The position numbers were made by a program, and so were the translations under genes. A stretch of DNA of 57,977 nt from positions 1 to 57,977 of the forward strand of contig JAFEFM010000484.1 in the NCBI GenBank assembly GCA_018240585.1, in the 5' to 3' direction. This document shows positions 23,508-33,071 of this stretch, one piece after another. Position 1 is the stretch's first letter; every line of letters starts with the position of its first letter. A model generated the notes under the pieces. That model was not told where the DNA came from. It worked only from the letters and a program-made list of their open reading frames with translations, and made no database searches. This DNA is from Pseudomonadota bacterium. GTDB taxonomy: Bacteria; Pseudomonadota; Gammaproteobacteria; Burkholderiales; Rhodocyclaceae.

Positions 23508-25106
23508 ATGAGCCTCGACCTGCCCCAGGGCATGCAGATCAACGCCCCGCTGTCGCCCCGTTTCGACCAGATCCTGACCCGCGACGCGCTGGCGCTGGTC
23601 GCCAAGCTGCACCGCACTTTCGAACCGCGCCGCCAGGAGCTGCTGAAGGCGCGCGTCGCCCGCCAGGCGCGCATCGACGCCGGCGAGATGCCCGACTTCC
23701 TGCCCGAGACCAAGCACATCCGGGAGGGCGACTGGAAGGTCGCGCCCCTCCCCAAGGCGCTGGAATGCCGCCGCGTGGAGATCACCGGCCCGGTCGAGCG
23801 CAAGATGATCATCAACGCCTTCAACTCGGGCGCTGATTCCTACATGACCGACTTCGAGGATTCCAACAGCCCGAACTGGTACAACCAGATCCAGGGCCAG
23901 GTGAACCTCTTTGACGCCATCCGCCGCCAGATCGACTTCACCGCCGACGGCGGCAAGGCCTACAGGCTGAACGACAAGATCGCCACCCTGCAGGTGCGTC
24001 CGCGCGGCTGGCATCTGGACGAGAAGCACGTGCTGATCGACGGCCAGCGCGTGTCGGGCGGCATCTTCGACTTCGCCCTGTTCTTCTTCCACAACGCGAG
24101 GGAGCAGATCGCCCGTGGCGCCGGCCCCTTCTTCTACCTGCCGAAGATGGAGTCGCACCTCGAAGCCCGCCTGTGGAACGACATCTTCTGCATGGCGCAG
24201 GACGAAGTCGGCCTGCCGCGCGGCACGATCAAGGCCACCGTGCTGGTCGAAACCATTCTCGCCACCTTCGAGATGGAAGAGATCCTGTACGAACTGCGCG
24301 AGCACTCCGCCGGCCTCAACGCCGGGCGCTGGGACTACATCTTCTCGTGCATCAAGAAGTTCAAGAAGAACAAGAACTTCTGCCTCGCTAACCGCGCCGC
24401 GATCACGATGGAAGTGCCCTTCATGCGCAGCTACGCGCTGGCGCTGGTGCAGGCCTGCCACAAGCGCGGCGCGCCGGCGATGGGCGGCATGAGCGCGCTG
24501 ATCCCGATCAAGAGCGACCCGGTCGCCAACGAGAAGGCACTGGCCGGCATCCGCCACGACAAGACGCGTGACGCCAATGACGGCTACGACGGTGGCTGGG
24601 TGGCGCACCCGGGGCTGGTGCCGATCGCCATGGAAGAGTTCGTCAAGGTGCTGGGCGACAAACCCAACCAGTGGGAAAGGCAGGTGGAAGGGCGCTTCGG
24701 CCCGAAGGACTGGCTGAACTTCCAGCCCGAACAGCCGATCACCGAAGCGGGTGTGCGCAACAACATCAACGTCGGCATCCACTACCTGGGAAGCTGGCTG
24801 GCCGGCAACGGTTGCGTGCCCATCCACAACCTGATGGAAGACGCCGCCACCGCCGAGATCTCGCGCTCGCAGATCTGGCAGTGGGTGATTTCGCCGAAGG
24901 GCGTTCTCGACGACGGCCGCAAGGTCACCGCCGACTGGGTCCGCGCACTGATCCCCGAGGAGCTTGCCAAGGTGAAGGCGACCGTCACCGCCGAGGGCGA
25001 AGCCACCGCGACCTACGACCAGGCAGCAGTGATCTTCGAGAAGATGTCGCTGACCGAGGACTTCCCCGAGTTCCTGACCCTGCCGCTCTACGAAGCGATG
25101 GAATGA
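23508..25106 (+). CDS. aceB: Malate synthase A
   Basis: The 532-residue protein matches the A isoform of malate synthase in length and in motifs: LQVRPRGWHLDEKHV, the KMESHLEARLWNDIF segment, and GYDGGWVAHPGLV. It condenses glyoxylate with acetyl-CoA to malate in the glyoxylate bypass; isocitrate lyase is encoded at 43039-44352. A terminator follows. It shares its upstream promoter region with the TSUP permease. Confidence 0.97.
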   Translation: MSLDLPQGMQINAPLSPRFDQILTRDALALVAKLHRTFEPRRQELLKARVARQARIDAGEMPDFLPETKHIREGDWKVAPLPKALECRRVEITGPVERKMIINAFNSGADSYMTDFEDSNSPNWYNQIQGQVNLFDAIRRQIDFTADGGKAYRLNDKIATLQVRPRGWHLDEKHVLIDGQRVSGGIFDFALFFFHNAREQIARGAGPFFYLPKMESHLEARLWNDIFCMAQDEVGLPRGTIKATVLVETILATFEMEEILYELREHSAGLNAGRWDYIFSCIKKFKKNKNFCLANRAAITMEVPFMRSYALALVQACHKRGAPAMGGMSALIPIKSDPVANEKALAGIRHDKTRDANDGYDGGWVAHPGLVPIAMEEFVKVLGDKPNQWERQVEGRFGPKDWLNFQPEQPITEAGVRNNINVGIHYLGSWLAGNGCVPIHNLMEDAATAEISRSQIWQWVISPKGVLDDGRKVTADWVRALIPEELAKVKATVTAEGEATATYDQAAVIFEKMSLTEDFPEFLTLPLYEAME

Positions 25107-25141
25107 TGCGCTGCGGCCCGAAGCCGCGCGTAGAATCCCGG

Positions 25142-25166
25142 ACGGCGCCTGCGGGCGCCGTTTTTT
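25142..25166 (+). terminator. Terminator after aceB
   Basis: ACGGCGCC and GGCGCCGT form an 8-bp stem with a 4-nt loop followed by six T. Confidence 0.9.
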
Positions 25167-25257
25167 GTGCGCGCCCACGGCGCGCCGGGCATCGCCCCGA
25201 ACCCAACACGGCACGCCTGATGTCTTTCCCCACCCACGTTCCCGCCTTTCGACGCCG

Positions 25258-26211
25258 ATGATTGCCGGCCTGCTCTGTGCGCTGGGCGCCGGCCTGCTGT
25301 GGGGCCTGGTTTTCGTCACGCCGCTGGTGCTGGGCGACTATCCGGGACTGATGCTGGCGATCGGCCGCTACATCGCTTTCGGCGTGCTCGCGCTCGGCCT
25401 GGCATGGTTCGACCGCCACACCCTGGCGCGGCTCGAGCGCAGCGACTGGATCGAGGCGTTCAAGCTGGCGGCGATCGGCAACCTGCTGTACTACGCCACG
25501 CTGGCCAGCGCGATCCAGTTGGCCGGTGCGCCCTTGCCCACCCTGATCATCGGCACGCTGCCGGTCGTCATCGCCGTGTGCGCCAACCTCGTCGACCGGC
25601 GCACCGCCGGCGGCGGCGTGCCCTGGCGCAGGCTTGCGCTGCCGCTGGCGGCGATGGCGGGCGGCCTGCTGCTGGTGCATGCCGACACCGCCGGCCGCAC
25701 TGGCGCTGACGGCCCCGCAGGCGCCGGCTATCTGCTCGGCATCGCGTCTGCCGTCTGTGCGCTGGCCTGCTGGACCTGGTACCCGATTCGCAACGGCCAC
25801 TGGCTGCGCGCGCGCGGTGCCGGCCTGTCCCGCGCCTGGGCCACCGCCCAGGGGCTCGCCACGCTGCCGCTGGCGCTGCTTGCGGCCCTGGGCTATGGGC
25901 TGTGGGACGGGCTGGCAGGCGCCGGCGGCAGCGGTTTCCCCTGGCCACTCGGGGCGCGTCCGGCGCTCTTCGTGGGCATGATGCTCACCCTCGGCCTGGC
26001 GGCGTCCTGGCTCGGCACGCTGCTGTGGAACCACGCCAGCGCCCGGCTGCCTGCCGCGCTGATGGGCCAGTTGATCGTTTTCGAGACGCTCGCGGCGCTG
26101 CTGTATGCCTTCATCTGGCACGGGCGCTGGCCCAGTGCGGCCGAGACGGCGGGCATCGTCCTGCTGACCACCGGCGTGCTGCTGGGCGTGCGGGTCTTTG
26201 GCCGCAAATGA
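25258..26211 (+). CDS. EamA/DMT-family transporter
   Basis: The 317-residue protein has about ten membrane helices and the drug/metabolite transporter two-repeat layout. The ATG at 25258 starts directly at the first hydrophobic segment (MIAGLLCALGAGLLWGLVFV); the frame is open upstream but that part overlaps the aceB terminator. The substrate is unknown. It is followed on the same strand by a Gate-domain protein. Confidence 0.85.
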   Translation: MIAGLLCALGAGLLWGLVFVTPLVLGDYPGLMLAIGRYIAFGVLALGLAWFDRHTLARLERSDWIEAFKLAAIGNLLYYATLASAIQLAGAPLPTLIIGTLPVVIAVCANLVDRRTAGGGVPWRRLALPLAAMAGGLLLVHADTAGRTGADGPAGAGYLLGIASAVCALACWTWYPIRNGHWLRARGAGLSRAWATAQGLATLPLALLAALGYGLWDGLAGAGGSGFPWPLGARPALFVGMMLTLGLAASWLGTLLWNHASARLPAALMGQLIVFETLAALLYAFIWHGRWPSAAETAGIVLLTTGVLLGVRVFGRK

Positions 26212-26287
26212 CTCACCCGCGATCGACTGCGGCCGGCATGACGCTTACCATGCGGCATCGCAACAATTCCCTATCACCCGGACGCCG

Positions 26288-27223
26288 ATGGACCTCCTGA
26301 CCCAGACCATCCTGCAGGCCGGCCGCTCGGCCGTGGAACTCGCCCTTTTCGTGCTGCTGCCCATCATGGTGGTGATGCTCGCCCTGATGCGAATGCTCGA
26401 GGCGCGCGGGGCGCTCGACTGGATCGTGGCGCGCCTGGCGCCGCTGCTGCGCCCGGCCGGTCTCACCGGGCTGGGCGTGTTTGCCGCATTGCAGATCAAT
26501 TTCGTCAGCTTCGCCGCGCCGGTCGCGACGCTCACCATGATGGAGAGCCGCGGCGCCTCGGACCGTCACCTGGCGGCCACGCTGGCCATGGTGATGGCGA
26601 TGGCACAGGCCAACGTGACCTTCCCCATGGCGGCGATGGGGCTCGCGTTCGGCCCGGCGCTGCTGCTGTCGCTCCTCGGCGGCCTGGTCGCGGCGGCAGT
26701 CACCTACCACGTCTTCGGCCGCTCACTGTCGTCGATCGAAGGGCCGCTGGACGAGAGCCTGCAGCATCGCGTCGCCGACGACACGAAAGGCGTGCTCGAC
26801 GTCATCAACCGTGCCGGCGCCGAAGCCTTCAAGATTGCCGTCGGCGCCATTCCGATGCTGGTGCTGGCGCTGGTGGTGGTGATGGTGCTGCGCGCCAGCG
26901 GTGCGATCGACGCGCTGACCGCCGTGCTGGCCCCGCTGCTCGCGGCGCTGGACATCCATCCGGCGATGGTGCTGCTGACGCTGACCAAGGCGATCGCCGG
27001 CGGCACCGCGATGATGGGCGTGATGGAAGACATGCTGCGGAACGGCACCGCCAGCGCGGCGATGCTCAACGCCAACGCCGGCTTCCTGATCCACCCGCTC
27101 GACGTGGGTGGCGTGGCGGTGCTGATCTCCGCCGGGCGGCGCGTGGCCTCGGTGTGGAAACCCGCCGCGCTCGGCGCCGTGCTCGGCATCCTGGCGCGCA
27201 TGGCCGGCCATGCGCTGCTATGA
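26288..27223 (+). CDS. Gate (nucleoside recognition) domain membrane protein
   Basis: The 311-residue polytopic protein contains two Gate-type repeats related to SpmA/SpmB and nucleoside transporters (for example NFVSFAAPVATLTMM in the first half and GGTAMMGVMEDM in the second). These proteins are thought to form pores or transporters, but function is unproven. ATG 26288 was chosen at the start of homologous sequence. It lies between an EamA transporter and lrgAB. Confidence 0.72.
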   Translation: MDLLTQTILQAGRSAVELALFVLLPIMVVMLALMRMLEARGALDWIVARLAPLLRPAGLTGLGVFAALQINFVSFAAPVATLTMMESRGASDRHLAATLAMVMAMAQANVTFPMAAMGLAFGPALLLSLLGGLVAAAVTYHVFGRSLSSIEGPLDESLQHRVADDTKGVLDVINRAGAEAFKIAVGAIPMLVLALVVVMVLRASGAIDALTAVLAPLLAALDIHPAMVLLTLTKAIAGGTAMMGVMEDMLRNGTASAAMLNANAGFLIHPLDVGGVAVLISAGRRVASVWKPAALGAVLGILARMAGHALL

Positions 27224-27313
27224 AGCGATAAGGGGCTCCGCAGCGCGCCCGTGCCGCGGTAGCCTGCAAGCCTTGCCCTGCACATCCCCGACCTGCCTGG
27301 TGGTGCCCCGACC

Positions 27314-27676
27314 ATGATTGCCGCCCTCACCCTGCTGCTCGTCTTCCAGTTGATCGGTGAAGTGATCGCCCGAGCGCTGGCGCTGCCGATTCCCGGGCCG
27401 GTAATCGGCATGGCGCTGCTGTTCCTGACGCTGCTGGTGCGCGGCGGGCCGGGCGAGGACCTGCGCCAGACGGCCGGCACCCTGCTGCAGCACCTGTCGC
27501 TGCTGTTCGTGCCGGCCGGCACGGGCATCGTGCTGTACGGCGACCGCCTGGCCAACGAGTGGCTGCCGCTGCTGGTGGCGCTGGTCGCCAGCACTGCGCT
27601 GGCGATCATCGTCACCGCGGTGGTGCTGCAAGCCTTGACGCGCCGCCGCGCCTCGTCGAAGGGAGCGCAGCAATGA
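27314..27676 (+). CDS. lrgA: CidA/LrgA family holin-like protein
   Basis: The 120-residue protein has four membrane helices and the family motif IPGPVIGMALLF. LrgA/CidA proteins modulate murein hydrolase export, cell lysis or, in some species, pyruvate uptake. Its stop overlaps the lrgB start (ATGA), the standard lrgAB coupling. Confidence 0.9.
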   Translation: MIAALTLLLVFQLIGEVIARALALPIPGPVIGMALLFLTLLVRGGPGEDLRQTAGTLLQHLSLLFVPAGTGIVLYGDRLANEWLPLLVALVASTALAIIVTAVVLQALTRRRASSKGAQQ

Positions 27677-28407
27677 CGCCGCGGCTGGAAGAAGTCTGGG
27701 TCTATCTGTCGGCGACGCCGCTGCTCGGGCTCACATTGACGCTGCTGGCCTACCACGCGGCGTTCCGCATCTACCAGCGCGCCGGCTTCCATCCCATCGC
27801 CAACCCGGTGCTGCTCGCGGTCACCATGCTCGCCAGCGTGCTGCTGCTCACCGGCACGCCTTACCAGACCTACTTCGACGGTGCGCAGTTCGTGCACTTC
27901 CTGCTCGGCCCGGCGACGGTCGCGCTCGCCATTCCGTTGTACGCCCAATGGCCGCGCCTGAAGGCGATGGCGGCGCCGCTGGCGATCGCGCTCGTGGCCG
28001 GCTCGCTGACTGCGGCGCTCTCTGCCTGGGGCATCGGCGCGCTGCTCGGCGCCAGCCGCGAGTCGCTGATGTCGCTCGCGCCGAAGAGCGTCACCACACC
28101 GATCGCGATGGCGGTCGCCGAGCGCCTCGGCGGGCTGCCTTCGCTGACCGCGGTGCTGGTGATCAGCACCGGCATCCTCGGCGCCATCGGCGCGCGCTAC
28201 CTGTACCGCTGGCTGCACATCTCCGACCCCGCGGTGCGCGGCTTCGCCATCGGCCTTGCCTCTCACGGCATCGGCACCGCCCGCGCCTTCCAGACAGGCG
28301 AGCAGGCAGGCGCCTTCGCCGCGCTGGCGATGGGCTTGAACGGTCTCGTCACTGCGCTGTCCCTGCCCTGGATCATGCCCTGGGTCGAACGCCTGCTGGG
28401 GCGCTGA
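27673..28407 (+). CDS. lrgB: LrgB-family membrane protein
   Basis: The 244-residue polytopic protein carries the LrgB signature (LAPKSVTTPIAMAVAERLGG and GLASHGIGTARAFQTGEQAGAFAALAMG region). It works with LrgA. The start overlaps the lrgA stop by 4 nt. Confidence 0.92.
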   Translation: MTPRLEEVWVYLSATPLLGLTLTLLAYHAAFRIYQRAGFHPIANPVLLAVTMLASVLLLTGTPYQTYFDGAQFVHFLLGPATVALAIPLYAQWPRLKAMAAPLAIALVAGSLTAALSAWGIGALLGASRESLMSLAPKSVTTPIAMAVAERLGGLPSLTAVLVISTGILGAIGARYLYRWLHISDPAVRGFAIGLASHGIGTARAFQTGEQAGAFAALAMGLNGLVTALSLPWIMPWVERLLGR

Positions 28408-28495
28408 GCTCGACGGCAGCCCGTCGCGAGCGCCTGCAAGCGTCCGCATCCACAGTCCCTGCAACGACACTCCGGGCCATCGAGGACATCCCCAA

Positions 28496-30121
28496 GTGCT
28501 GACTTCTCTTTACCGCTGGATCGACCGCAACATCCTCGAGCTCGTCCGCGAGCTGCGCGTTTCCTACCTGCCGCCGCTGATGGTGTACTGCGCCGCCGGC
28601 GTGTCCGGCCTCACCGGCATCGTCGGCACCTTCTTCGTCAAGGACTACCTCGGCCTGTCGGCGGCCTTCCTCGCCGCGCTCGGCTTCTGGGCGGGCATCC
28701 CGTGGGCGCTCAAGATGCCCATCGGCCACCTCGTCGACCTGCTTTGGCGGCACAAGGCCGGCCTGGTGTACCTCGGCGCGGCGCTGATCGCCGCCAGCCT
28801 GGCGATCATGATCGGCCTCATCGGCCAGCCGGACGCGATGCGGGCGGTGATGCCAGTCGAAGCCTGGTTCGTGCTGTCCACCCTGCTGTCGCCAGTGGGC
28901 TACGTGATGCAGGACGCGGTGGCCGATGCGATGACGGTGGAGGCGGTACCGCGCATCGACGAGCGTGGCGAGCCGCTGCCAGACGAGACCGTCCGCCTGA
29001 TGCACACGACGATGCAGATGCTCGGCCGCGTCGCCATCATCGGCGGGACGGTGCTGGTTTCGCTCGCCAATGTGGTGATGTTCGCCGGTGCGGAGTCGCT
29101 TGCCGAAGCGCAGAAGGTGGCGATCTACCTGCGCATCTACGAATACGCAATGGTCATCCCGCTGCTGTCGGTCAGCGGCGTCATGCTCGCCAGCGTGCTG
29201 AAGCGGCGCGAAGCACGCCGACTCGCCGCGCTGGGACGCGACCGCGCCGAGATCGACCGCCTGCTGCACGAGCCGCAGGAGAAGACCACCCCCAACTGGT
29301 GGATTCTCGGCGGCAGCGCGCTCTTCATCGCGATCACGCTGACGGTGGGCCTGTCGGGCATCGACTACGGCGAGGAGCTGATCTTCGCCGCGTCCTTCGC
29401 CGTCATCGGCTTCATGATCTTCCGCCTGGTACGTGAGCTCGCGCCCGACGCGCGGCGCATGCTGCTCGGCACCATCATCGTCATCTTCGTGTTCCGCGCG
29501 CTGCCCGGGCCGGGCGCCGGCGCGAGCTGGTGGATGATCGACGAGCTTGGTTTCGACCAGTCCTTCCTGTCGCGCCTCGACCTCATCACCAGCGGCCTGA
29601 CGCTCGCCGGGCTGTTCCTGTTCCGGCGCTTCATGGCGGAGAAGTCCATCGCGCAGATCGTCTTGTTCCTGACCGTCACCACCACCCTGCTGTCGCTGCC
29701 CATCATCGGCATGTTCCATGGCCTGCACCACTGGACCGCGAACCTGACTGGCGGCGTCGTCGATGCACGCTTCATCGCCATCGCCAACACCGCGCTGGAA
29801 TCCCCGCTCGGCCAGGTGTCGATGGTGCCGATGCTGGCGTGGATCGCGAATTCCGCGCCGCGGCACCTGAAGGCGACCTACTTCGCGGTGATGGCGTCCT
29901 TCACCAACCTCGCGCTGTCGGCCGCCCAGCTCGGCACCAAGTACCTGAACGAGATCTACATCGTCAGCCGCGCGGTAAAGGACGCCGCCACCGGCGCGAT
30001 CACCAGTCCGGCAGACTACAGCCAGCTCGGCACGCTGCTGGTCACCGTGACGGTGCTCGGCCTGGTGCTGCCGCTCGCCGCGATCGCGCTGACCCGCCTG
30101 CTGGGGCTGCGCAGCGCGTGA
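28496..30121 (+). CDS. BT1/folate-biopterin-type MFS transporter
   Basis: The 541-residue protein has about 12-14 membrane helices. The segment GYVMQDAVADAMTVEAVPR resembles the D-x3-D element of the BT1 (folate-biopterin) family, seen mainly in kinetoplastids, cyanobacteria and plants but also in proteobacteria. The substrate here is unknown. The start is GTG at 28496, with AGGA 9-10 nt upstream. It lies 88 nt after lrgB. Confidence 0.7.
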   Translation: MLTSLYRWIDRNILELVRELRVSYLPPLMVYCAAGVSGLTGIVGTFFVKDYLGLSAAFLAALGFWAGIPWALKMPIGHLVDLLWRHKAGLVYLGAALIAASLAIMIGLIGQPDAMRAVMPVEAWFVLSTLLSPVGYVMQDAVADAMTVEAVPRIDERGEPLPDETVRLMHTTMQMLGRVAIIGGTVLVSLANVVMFAGAESLAEAQKVAIYLRIYEYAMVIPLLSVSGVMLASVLKRREARRLAALGRDRAEIDRLLHEPQEKTTPNWWILGGSALFIAITLTVGLSGIDYGEELIFAASFAVIGFMIFRLVRELAPDARRMLLGTIIVIFVFRALPGPGAGASWWMIDELGFDQSFLSRLDLITSGLTLAGLFLFRRFMAEKSIAQIVLFLTVTTTLLSLPIIGMFHGLHHWTANLTGGVVDARFIAIANTALESPLGQVSMVPMLAWIANSAPRHLKATYFAVMASFTNLALSAAQLGTKYLNEIYIVSRAVKDAATGAITSPADYSQLGTLLVTVTVLGLVLPLAAIALTRLLGLRSA

Positions 30122-30242
30122 ACCGCAATGCGGCGCCAGACCACGCGCCGACGGCGGGCCGGCTTGATCTGATGCATTGCCATCGGCCTGCGGCAGGCGG
30201 AAACTTGGTGCGATCGCATACACAAACACAGGGAGCACAGCG

Positions 30243-32297
30243 ATGACACCCAGCTCGGTTCACGACATCCGCAACCTGAGCCTGCTCGGCCACGCCGGCT
30301 GCGGCAAGACCACGCTCGTCGAGGCGCTGCTGGCCGCAGCCGGCGAGATCGGTGCCGCCGGCAGCGTCGAACGCGGCGATACGGTTTCCGATCACGACCC
30401 TCAGGAAAGATCGATGGGTCACTCGCTGCACGCTTCCCTGGTCCACCTGACGTGGGCCGGCCACTGGATCAACCTGCTCGATGCACCGGGCCTGCCGGAC
30501 CTCGCCGGCCGCGCGCTGGCCACCCTGCCCGCTGTCGAGACGGCCGTCGTGGTGGTGAACGCCGCCGCCGGCGTGGAAAGCGGCACGCGCCGCATGATGT
30601 CGGCGGCCAGGGGCAAGTGCCGCATGATCGTCGTCAACAAGATCGATGTCGCAGGAGCCGACTTTGCCGCGCTGATGGACGCCATCGTCGCCGAGTTCGG
30701 CCGCGAGTGCCTGCCGATCAACCTGCCGGCACCGGGCGGCGACAAGGTCGTGGATTGCTTCTTCGCGCCGGACGCCGCCGCGACGACGGCGATCTCGAGC
30801 GTGGACGCCGCGCATGGCGCGATCGTCGACCAGATCGTCGAACTGGATGAAGAGCTGATGGCGAAGTACCTCGAACAGGGCGAATCGCTCGACCCAGAGC
30901 AACTGCACGCACCCTTCGAGCAGGCGCTGCGCGAGGGGCATCTGGTGCCGGTGTGCTTCGTGTCCGCGCGCACCGGTGCCGGCGTGCGCGAACTGCTCGA
31001 CATCCTCGGCAAGCTCGCGCCCGATCCCACCGAAGGCAATCCGCCCGCCTTCCTGAAAGGCGAAGGCGCCGCGGCCGAGCCCGTCGGCGTGGCGCCGGAC
31101 CCCGCGCGCCACGTCGTCGCCCACGTGTTCCAGGTTTCCAACGATCCGTATCGCGGCAAGCTGGGCCTGTTCCGCATCCATCAGGGCCAGGTGAGCCCCA
31201 GCTCGCAGCTCTTCATCGGCGATGGGCGCAAGCCGTTCAAGGTCGCCCACCTGCTGCGCATGCAGGGTCGCAACGCCGTCGAGACGCCGCTCGGTGTGCC
31301 CGGCGACCTGTGCGCAGTGGCACGGGTGGACGAAATCCACCGCGACGCGGTGTTGCACGATTCGCACGACGAGGACTACTTCCACCTCGCCCCTTTCGCC
31401 TTTCCCCAGCCGGTCTATGGCCTGGCGCTGATCACGAAGAAGCCTGCCGACGAGCAGAAGCTGTCCGAGGCGCTGGCACGCCTCACCGACGAGGATCCCT
31501 GCCTGGAAGTCAGCTACGACGTGCGCGGCCGCCACACGGTGGTGCGCGGGCTCGGCGAGCAGCACCTCAAGATCGTGCTCGAGGAGCTGTCCGCGCGCTG
31601 GAACCTGCAGCTCGACACCGCGCCGCCGGCAATTCCCTACCGCGAGACGATTTCCACCGTTGCCGAGGCGCGCTACCGCCACAAGAAGCAGAGCGGCGGC
31701 GCGGGCCAGTTCGGCGAAGTCGCCCTGCGCGTCGAGCCGCTGGCGCGCGGCGCGGGCCTGCAACTGGGCGACGAGGTCAAGGGCGGCGCGATTCCCACCA
31801 ACTTCATGCCGGCGGTGGAAAAAGGCGTGCGCCAGGCACTGACCGAGGGCGCCTTCGCCGGTTTCCCGATCCAGGACCTCCGCGTGGTGGTGACGGACGG
31901 CAAGCACCATGCGGTCGATTCCAACGAAGTGTCGTTCGCCACCGCGGCGCGCCATGCGCTGATCGAGGCAGTGCTCGCCGCGAAACCGCAGGTGCTGGAG
32001 CCGATGCTGGACGTGCAGGTGAAGATGGCGGACGCGCTGTTCGGCGAAGTCAGCGGCGAGCTGTCGGCCCGTCGTGGCCGCCTCACCAGCACCGACAGCC
32101 CGTCGGCGGGCTGGATGCAGATCTCGGCGCGGGTGCCGATGTCGGAGATGGACGGCTTCGAGAGCCGACTGAAGGCCATCTGCGCAGGCGAAAGCGAATT
32201 CGTGCTCGAGGCCGGGGGCTACGAGCCCGCGCCACAGGAAGTGCAGGCCGAGCTGTCGCGCAATTTCGCCGCGACGGGTAACGGCAACGGCGGCTGA
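30243..32297 (+). CDS. Elongation factor G-like GTPase (EF-G paralogue)
   Basis: The 684-residue translational GTPase has G1 GHAGCGKTT at 16-24, DAPG in G3 (NLLDAPGLPDL) and NKID in G4, followed by EF-G domains II-V. G1 has GHAGCGK instead of the GHVDAGK/GHIDAGK of housekeeping EF-G, as in the divergent EF-G-like group (COG0480) whose role is unsettled. No ribosomal protein operon is adjacent, so it is a stand-alone paralogue. AGGGAG lies 7 nt before the ATG. Confidence 0.88.
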   Translation: MTPSSVHDIRNLSLLGHAGCGKTTLVEALLAAAGEIGAAGSVERGDTVSDHDPQERSMGHSLHASLVHLTWAGHWINLLDAPGLPDLAGRALATLPAVETAVVVVNAAAGVESGTRRMMSAARGKCRMIVVNKIDVAGADFAALMDAIVAEFGRECLPINLPAPGGDKVVDCFFAPDAAATTAISSVDAAHGAIVDQIVELDEELMAKYLEQGESLDPEQLHAPFEQALREGHLVPVCFVSARTGAGVRELLDILGKLAPDPTEGNPPAFLKGEGAAAEPVGVAPDPARHVVAHVFQVSNDPYRGKLGLFRIHQGQVSPSSQLFIGDGRKPFKVAHLLRMQGRNAVETPLGVPGDLCAVARVDEIHRDAVLHDSHDEDYFHLAPFAFPQPVYGLALITKKPADEQKLSEALARLTDEDPCLEVSYDVRGRHTVVRGLGEQHLKIVLEELSARWNLQLDTAPPAIPYRETISTVAEARYRHKKQSGGAGQFGEVALRVEPLARGAGLQLGDEVKGGAIPTNFMPAVEKGVRQALTEGAFAGFPIQDLRVVVTDGKHHAVDSNEVSFATAARHALIEAVLAAKPQVLEPMLDVQVKMADALFGEVSGELSARRGRLTSTDSPSAGWMQISARVPMSEMDGFESRLKAICAGESEFVLEAGGYEPAPQEVQAELSRNFAATGNGNGG

Positions 32298-32385
32298 TGC
32301 AGCCCGCAAGCGCCACCTGCTCGGCCCGGTCGACGAGGGCCCCGGCGATGGGACCCTCGTCAATGTGCATGACGGCTACCTCGCG

Positions 32386-32646
32386 ATGAAACTGACCGAG
32401 AAACACCGCGCCTACTGGCGCCGCAACCTGGTCCTGACCTTCAGCCTGCTGGTGGTCTGGTTCTCCGTCACCTTCGTCGCGGGCTTCTACGCACGCGAAC
32501 TCAACGCCTTCAGCTTCCTCGACTTTCCGCTCGGCTTCTACATCTTCGCGCAGGGCTCCCTGATCGTGTATCTCGCGATCATCGGCATCTACGTGTTCGT
32601 GATGAACCGCCTGGACCGGCGCTATGGCGTCGGCGAGCGGCGCTGA
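32386..32646 (+). CDS. DUF4212 small membrane subunit of a putative Na+/solute symporter
   Basis: The 86-residue protein has two membrane helices and the DUF4212 pattern (MKLTEKHRAYWRRNLVLT, then VVWFSVTFVAGFYARELN and a C-terminal DRRYGV). This family normally precedes an ActP-like sodium:solute symporter large subunit. Here the next gene is soxZ on the other strand and no such subunit lies in the window. The start was placed at the family-typical ATG; a GTG seven codons earlier is possible. Confidence 0.85.
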   Translation: MKLTEKHRAYWRRNLVLTFSLLVVWFSVTFVAGFYARELNAFSFLDFPLGFYIFAQGSLIVYLAIIGIYVFVMNRLDRRYGVGERR

Positions 32647-32742
32647 CCAACGCGATCTGCGGCGCACCCCGCTTGAGCCACCGGGCAGCAACGGCGGCAA
32701 ACCTGGACATGATCGCTCCGCCGCGTGTCTCGCCGCGCCGGG

Positions 32743-33054
32743 TCACGCGATGGCTACCTCGTCGCTGCGGCTCTCGCCCAGGTTGTCTGTCCAGGTCACG
32801 CGTATCCGCTCGCCGGGCGCGCCGCCGCGGAACTTGAACACCACATAGGGATTGGCCGACACCGAGGGGCCGAACTGGGCGCTCAGCACGACGCGGTCGT
32901 TGTGGGACACCGCAAGATCGGTGATGAAATGGGCCGGAATCAGCACGCCCGCGGCGTTCTTGCGCATCCCCGTCTCCATGACGTGGGACAACCGGGCGCG
33001 CACTTCAGTAATGCCGTCCCTGACGGTCGCGCGGATGCGCGTGGGGTTGGTCAT
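32743..33054 (-). CDS. soxZ: Thiosulfate oxidation carrier subunit SoxZ
   Basis: The 103-residue beta-sandwich protein begins MTNPTRIRATV and contains METGMRKNAAGVLIPAHFI and a C-terminal TWTDNLGESRSDEVAIA, all typical of SoxZ. With SoxY it forms the periplasmic carrier of sulfur intermediates. GGAGAG lies 7 nt before the ATG at 33054; another ATG overlapping the soxY stop (33072) is possible. Confidence 0.94.
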   Translation of the reverse strand: MTNPTRIRATVRDGITEVRARLSHVMETGMRKNAAGVLIPAHFITDLAVSHNDRVVLSAQFGPSVSANPYVVFKFRGGAPGERIRVTWTDNLGESRSDEVAIA

Positions 33055-33071
33055 GTTCGAGCTCTCCGCCA

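Noticed and set aside
28373-30238. Long minus-strand frame opposite the BT1-type transporter
   Set aside because: Composition rich in Asp/His/Arg/Gln, no domain, and the plus-strand frame encodes a coherent membrane protein.
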